DNA from: Halobacteriales archaeon SW_9_67_25
Lineage (GTDB): Archaea; Halobacteriota; Halobacteria; Halobacteriales; Haloarculaceae
DNA: 13,876 bases
Assembly: GCA_003022745.1 (NCBI GenBank)
Contig: PXSU01000053.1
Coordinates: 1 to 13,876, forward strand
Direction: 5' to 3'
Both the position numbers and the translations under genes were made by a program. A model generated the notes under the pieces. That model worked only from the letters and a program-made list of their open reading frames with translations, was not told where the DNA came from and did not search any database. Positions 11,580 to 13,876 of this stretch are shown here, piece by piece; position 1 is the first letter of the stretch; each line of letters opens with the position of its first letter.

Positions 11580-13166
11580 ATGTTGCTATCGGCACTGGTT
11601 CGTGGAGCAGTTGTTCTCCTGACAATACTCCTCGTTGCGGGGGCGATGACGGGCGTCGCCCTCGCCGAGCCGACAGTGTCGGTGTCGGTCGACGGCCAGG
11701 CGGTTTCCGACGGTGAAACCGTCCGGACCGATTCCGACCCGACCGTCGACATCGAGGCCTCCGCGGATTCGTCCATCGAACTCGTCGAGGTGCGGGTCAA
11801 CGGCGAGATCAGGGAAAGTTACGAACCGGCTTCGGAGTCGTTCTCGGAATCGACTACTCTCGACCTCGACAACGGCGAACAGGACGTGCGGATAATCGTC
11901 AACGCCGAGGAGACATCGACGTTCGACGCGACTATCCTGAGAGACGGGGCAGCGCCACTGATCGAGTACACGAGCCCGTTCCGGACGCCAGACAAGGCAC
12001 CACCGCCTGACACCACGACCGTCGGCGACGCCAACGTGACCCTCGCCGGGAACATCGACGACCACACCGGCGCCGAGACCATCGAGATCAGGCGCGTCTT
12101 CGAGTACCGGTACGGCGGGACGTCGGAGCAGTCGGTCGCGACCCACGAACTTCAGGACTCCGGCGAGTCCTTCGAGCAGGAACTGTTCCTCGGTGACGGG
12201 GAAAACGACATCCGGGTCCGGTACACCGACGAGATGGGCAACGTGCGGGTCCACGAGTTCACACTGACGATGGACGACAACGAAGCCCCGACGGTGGAGT
12301 TGAGCGCCCCAGAGCGGACGGGTGCGCCACAGGTCAGGATCCGGGGAGCGGTCTCGGACAACGTGAAACTCCAGACCGTCGAAGTCCAGCGGCCCGACGG
12401 GACGACGTTTCAGCCACTCACAGAGCGCAGTCCCGCACCCAACCCGGCCCGGCTCTCGGTCGACATCAACGAGGAGGTCGAACTGAGCGAGGGACCCAAC
12501 GAGTTCCGCGTGGAGGCGACCGACAACGCCGGAAACAGCCACTCGGAGTCCATCACGGTGGTCTACGACAGACAGATCGAGCCGCGGATCACGCTCGACG
12601 CGGACCGGACCGGGTTCGAGGACGGCCAGCTCAGGGTCCGGGGTCGCGTCGACCGCGGTGAAATCAGGAGAGTGGTCGCCCAATCGTCGGATCCGGACTC
12701 CGAGGACGTCATCGACATCCAGGAGGCGTACGCGGGAGACACGACGAGCAGGGTCGACATCGACCAGACCCTCGCCGTCGGTGATGGTGAGACGCGGATT
12801 CGGATCATCGTCACCGACTCGAACGACAACCAGATAGATGAGACGTTCACTGTCGACGCGAGCACGGAGTCTGTCTCCCTCGATGGGTCCTCCGGCGGGA
12901 GCACGCCAGCGCAGACGCCGACGCCGGCTACCGAGAGCGACACCGAGACGCAGACGGGGTCCGGCGACACGGACGGGAGCGACGGGTCCGGGGGAGCCGA
13001 CGAGAGCGGCGAGTCCGGCGGCGACGTCGGCGACGCGCCCCAGGCCGACGGGGACGGAAACGAGGGCGGCGAGACGCCCGGTGGGGACGGCCCCGGGTTC
13101 ACCCCAGTGGTCGCACTCGTGGCGCTCGCGCTGGTCGCAGTCCGACTGGCTGTCGGCCATCGGTAA
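11580..13166 (+). CDS. Secreted surface protein with Ig-like repeats and PGF-CTERM anchor
   Basis: The product is 528 residues. Residues 1-29 form a Sec signal peptide (MLLSALVRGAVVLLTILLVA, cleaved near VALA-E). Four beta-sandwich Ig-like units follow, roughly 31-122, 126-231, 236-329 and 335-427. Each ends with a related block: LDNGEQDVRIIV, LGDGENDIRVRYTDEMGN, LSEGPNEFRVEATDNAGN, VGDGETRIRIIVTDSNDN. Residues 430-504 are a Thr/Ser/Gly/Asp-rich linker that probably spans the S-layer and could be glycosylated. The C-terminus is GPGFTPVVALVALALVAVRL plus basic residues: a PGF-CTERM signal (PGF at 505-507), processed by archaeosortase A and lipid-anchored in haloarchaea. A surface adhesion or envelope-structure role is inferred. 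A weak AT-rich word lies about 27 bases upstream of ATG 11580. It converges on another secreted protein gene across an 80-bp palindrome. Confidence 0.88.
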   Translation: MLLSALVRGAVVLLTILLVAGAMTGVALAEPTVSVSVDGQAVSDGETVRTDSDPTVDIEASADSSIELVEVRVNGEIRESYEPASESFSESTTLDLDNGEQDVRIIVNAEETSTFDATILRDGAAPLIEYTSPFRTPDKAPPPDTTTVGDANVTLAGNIDDHTGAETIEIRRVFEYRYGGTSEQSVATHELQDSGESFEQELFLGDGENDIRVRYTDEMGNVRVHEFTLTMDDNEAPTVELSAPERTGAPQVRIRGAVSDNVKLQTVEVQRPDGTTFQPLTERSPAPNPARLSVDINEEVELSEGPNEFRVEATDNAGNSHSESITVVYDRQIEPRITLDADRTGFEDGQLRVRGRVDRGEIRRVVAQSSDPDSEDVIDIQEAYAGDTTSRVDIDQTLAVGDGETRIRIIVTDSNDNQIDETFTVDASTESVSLDGSSGGSTPAQTPTPATESDTETQTGSGDTDGSDGSGGADESGESGGDVGDAPQADGDGNEGGETPGGDGPGFTPVVALVALALVAVRLAVGHR

Positions 13167-13208
13167 CCCGGGCGTTCGCCTTCCGGCTGCCGGGCGTGTG
13201 GTGTCGTC

Positions 13209-13288
13209 ATACTGACGGCTATAACTACGTGAAGATATTCGACCCCACGGGGGGTCGAAATTACTCACGGGCTTGTAGCCGCCAGTAT
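13209..13288. repeat. 80-bp imperfect palindrome between convergent genes
   Basis: Arms of 38 bases (13209-13246 and 13251-13288) around ACGG match at 30 of 38 positions. The centre, TTCGACCCC-ACGG-GGGGTCGAA, is perfect over 9 bp, and the outer ends ATACTG...CAGTAT are also perfect. It lies 42 bp after the surface-protein stop and touches the stop codon of the convergent gene. It could be a bidirectional terminator, a dispersed palindromic repeat or a miniature mobile element. Confidence 0.75.
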
Positions 13289-13876
13289 CAGGCGACCCGC
13301 ACGTCGTCGAGAAAGACCGGTCCGTCGCCGGTCCGCTCGACCGACAGCCCCGAGACGGCGTCTCCGTCACCGGCGAAGGACTGTCGCGTCCGGGTGAGTT
13401 CGAGGTCCCCGGCGTCGAACAGCGCCGCCTCGAACTCCGCTCGCCCGAAGTCGACGTCGGTGAACGTCAGGTTGTACCAGGTGTCGGTCCGGACCCTCGC
13501 GTACAGCAGGTCACTCGCCGCCGCGGACTCCTGATTGACGACCAGTTCGGGACCGTCCACTCCCTCCCGCAGCTCCATCCCGAACAGGGCTCGCCCGCCG
13601 GCGTCGAACGTGACTGCAAGCCCCGCCGATTGTGTGGATACCTTCCACCACAACGAGTACGTCTCGCGGGATGTCTCCGGGATGGTCAGTTCGAGATGGA
13701 TGTTTCCGGAACCGATCCGAACGGCCCGGGACCCTCGCGCCGCATCGGTCGCCTGTTCGAGTGCCCCGGTGTCGCCCTGCCAGTCGCCCGGGCCGTCCTC
13801 GAACCCCTCGTGGAACTCCGGATCGGACCGCGGGTTCCCCGGCGGCGTGTCGGTTGGCGTCGTCGGATCGGCCGGC
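13288..13876 (-). CDS. Secreted lectin-fold (LamG/concanavalin-like) protein, C-terminal part
   Basis: The frame is open from the right edge of the window to TGA 13290-13288, giving 195 C-terminal residues; the start lies outside. The visible part opens with a Pro/Thr-rich linker (PADPTTPTDTPPGNPRSDPE), then FHEGFEDGPGDWQGDTGALE, and a beta-rich domain of about 160 residues ending SVERTGDGPVFLDDVRVA. The order of strands (HLELTIPETSRETYSLWWKV ... TDTWYNLTFTD ... GPVFLDDVRV) matches the jelly-roll of LamG or concanavalin-like carbohydrate-binding modules, where the final FLDDVRV strand is common. The linker suggests an exported protein with another domain before it, perhaps an enzyme. An ATG-less shorter start at TTG 13653 is not needed. 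Sugar binding is inferred, not shown. Confidence 0.75.
   Translation of the reverse strand, partial: PADPTTPTDTPPGNPRSDPEFHEGFEDGPGDWQGDTGALEQATDAARGSRAVRIGSGNIHLELTIPETSRETYSLWWKVSTQSAGLAVTFDAGGRALFGMELREGVDGPELVVNQESAAASDLLYARVRTDTWYNLTFTDVDFGRAEFEAALFDAGDLELTRTRQSFAGDGDAVSGLSVERTGDGPVFLDDVRVA

Noticed and set aside
11586..13370. 594-codon minus-strand frame opposite the surface-protein gene
   Set aside because: Antisense shadow: the plus strand encodes a signal peptide, Ig-like repeats and a PGF-CTERM anchor, while the minus product has no recognisable domain and crosses the palindrome.
1..13876. CRISPR array, tRNA, rRNA, transposase or phage genes
   Set aside because: No regularly spaced direct repeats, no cloverleaf with a CCA-adjacent acceptor stem, and no DDE, tyrosine recombinase or phage structural motifs were seen in any frame.

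Overview
The window comes from a haloarchaeon (class Halobacteria). Genes are very GC-rich with acidic products. Most starts sit 24-33 bases from an AT-rich TATA-like hexamer, as expected for leaderless transcripts. Several genes match haloarchaeal or archaeal families (RtcB, DUF371, DUF373, DUF5800, DUF5658, class III prepilin, PGF-CTERM anchor). I cannot fix the genus from sequence alone; the gene set would fit the Haloarculaceae. Family names were assigned by reading the translations, without database searches.

Layout. 1-268 (-) is the N-terminal part of a PAS-domain sensor, probably a histidine kinase. 390-1118 (-) is a GNAT acetyltransferase with a C-terminal zinc ribbon. A 382-bp gap with an isolated hairpin follows, then an HD-domain phosphohydrolase (1501-2178, +) whose 3' end overlaps a convergent LysE-type exporter (2170-2853, -). 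A small conserved protein (3062-3361, -) and a possible gene remnant (about 3420-3590, -) precede rtcB (3587-5047, +), the RNA ligase of tRNA splicing and RNA repair. Convergent to rtcB is a frameshifted type IV pilin-like gene (5084-5499, -). Divergent from the pilin, the plus strand carries an eIF2B-like protein (5606-6466), a DUF373 membrane protein (6531-7658), a DUF371 protein (7697-8110), a DUF5800-like protein (8188-8385) and a DUF5658-like membrane protein broken by an in-frame TAG (8385-8750). On the minus strand, 11254 down to 8819 reads: cobalamin-binding subunit of methylmalonyl-CoA mutase, the MeaB GTPase chaperone, and an alpha/beta hydrolase. The window ends with a secreted, Ig-like-repeat, PGF-CTERM surface protein (11580-13166, +) and the C-terminal part of a convergent secreted lectin-fold protein (13288-13876, -), separated by an 80-bp near-palindrome.

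How genes work together. The clearest functional unit is the overlapping cobalamin subunit and meaB pair, which serves propionyl-CoA/succinyl-CoA metabolism; the catalytic mutase subunit is not in the window. The two surface proteins at the right end may act together at the cell envelope. The rest is mostly housekeeping or conserved-unknown haloarchaeal genes.

Most unusual points: (i) an almost G/C-free 33-bp tract inside rtcB, just after the metal-binding Cys where RtcB inteins are known to insert; (ii) the 80-bp palindrome between the convergent surface-protein genes; (iii) two genes about 3 kb apart each broken by a single-base-type lesion; (iv) an eIF2B-family protein that appears to lack the isomerase catalytic residues; (v) a structured intergenic hairpin with its own TATA-like box and a 34-codon ORF. 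I saw no CRISPR array, tRNA, rRNA, transposase or phage gene, and no clear new multi-gene defence system.
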